Shown here: one piece after another, positions 4,784 through 5,173 of the stretch | Numbering within the stretch: the first letter of the stretch is position 1 | Layout of the letters: each line of letters starts with the position of its first letter | Source of the DNA: UKL13-2 sp031394335 | Lineage (GTDB): Bacteria; Pseudomonadota; Gammaproteobacteria; Burkholderiales; Usitatibacteraceae | Assembly (NCBI GenBank): GCA_031394335.1 | Contig: JANMXS010000353.1 | Span: 1 to 5,173 of the forward strand | Length of the DNA: 5,173 nt | Reading direction: 5' to 3' | Program-made: the position numbers and the translations under genes | The notes under the pieces: generated by a model | Databases searched by the model: none | What the model was told of the DNA's origin: nothing | The model's input: only the letters and a program-made list of their open reading frames with translations

Positions 4784-5173
4784 ATGTTGACCATAAAATC
4801 GGGGATCGTTGCTGTCGGAATTTCATGTGCGATGCTGCTGGGTGCATGCACCTCGAAACCGATTCTCAATGTCAAGGATGCCCAAGTTTCGGCGGGAAAA
4901 ACGCTGCAGGCGAGTGAGGTGCGAAAGGCAATTGGTGTCGCTGGCGCCACCCTGGGTTGGCAGGTCATCGATCTGAAGCCTGGCCTGGCGCAGGGAACCC
5001 TGAATTTGCGCAATCACACTGCCGTCGTTGAAATTCCCTACACCGCCACGAGCTACAGCATCCTGTACAAGAGCAGCGTGAACCTCGGCGAAGGCGGCGG
5101 CGATATTCACCGGAACTACAACGGCTGGATACAGTTTCTCGACAACAGCATCAAAGCCGAGTTGGCGCGCCTG
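4784..5173 (+). CDS. Small outer-membrane-type lipoprotein (cut by window end)
   Basis: The frame is open from the ATG at 4784 to the last base of the window (130 codons). The start is supported by AGGGAG six bases upstream. Residues 1-21 are a lipoprotein signal (MLTIKSG, hydrophobic core) with lipobox LGAC and the acylated Cys22. The next residue is Thr, not Asp, so sorting to the outer membrane by Lol is expected. The mature part is a small domain with GATLGWQVIDLKPG (54-67), GTLNLRNHTAVVEIPY (71-86), SYSILYKSS (90-98) and a C-terminal NYNGWIQFLDNSI (111-123). I recall this arrangement, with SKPI after the lipid Cys and N-Y-N-x-W-I near the end, from widespread uncharacterised proteobacterial lipoproteins of about 130-150 residues, so probably only a few residues are missing. 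Function is unknown. It appears to be a separate transcription unit from the hydrolases. Confidence 0.9.
   Translation, partial: MLTIKSGIVAVGISCAMLLGACTSKPILNVKDAQVSAGKTLQASEVRKAIGVAGATLGWQVIDLKPGLAQGTLNLRNHTAVVEIPYTATSYSILYKSSVNLGEGGGDIHRNYNGWIQFLDNSIKAELARL

Noticed and set aside
1..5173. CRISPR array, transposon ends, tRNA or prophage
   Set aside because: No spaced identical repeats, no transposase-like frame, no tRNA cloverleaf and no long terminal inverted repeats were seen by eye.

Overview
The window looks like chromosomal DNA of a Gram-negative proteobacterium, most likely a betaproteobacterium. The grounds are moderately high GC, AGGAG-type ribosome binding sites, a Sec signal peptide, a Tat-like leader, an outer-membrane-type lipoprotein signal, and a dienelactone-hydrolase-family protein close to E. 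coli YghX. The lineage is inferred from general look, not from a marker gene. No insertion sequence, phage gene, CRISPR array, tRNA or rRNA was seen.

Layout: (1) 1-224, minus strand: the N-terminal part of a multi-pass membrane protein of DUF1453/CcdC type, cut by the window edge. (2) 455-565, plus strand: a 36-residue, 44% lysine microprotein with a strong ribosome binding site and its own strong intrinsic terminator (595-664). (3) 708-1273, minus strand: two small uncharacterised genes, one with a C-terminal membrane segment (1085-1273) and one soluble (782-991). They are separated by 93 nt holding two tandem hairpins and closed by a clear terminator at 708-737. (4) 1274-1474: a divergent AT-rich control region with palindromes. 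(5) 1475-4524, plus strand: a LysR-type regulator, an exported proline-iminopeptidase-family (S33) alpha/beta hydrolase, and a YghX-like dienelactone hydrolase with a twin-arginine leader. The two hydrolases are 34 nt apart and share the same ribosome-binding octamer, so they are very probably one operon. (6) 4525-4783: non-coding, with a long hairpin lacking a U-tract. (7) 4784-5173, plus strand: a small outer-membrane-type lipoprotein, nearly complete but cut by the window end.

The functional core is the LysR plus two-hydrolase block. It suggests a regulated pair of cell-envelope hydrolases acting on small amides, peptides, esters or lactones, but no substrate can be read from the sequence. 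The rest is a set of small stand-alone genes. I see no convincing evidence of a wholly new system. The items most worth checking are the hydrolase pair, the microprotein and terminator unit, and the hairpin-containing spacer between the two small minus-strand genes.
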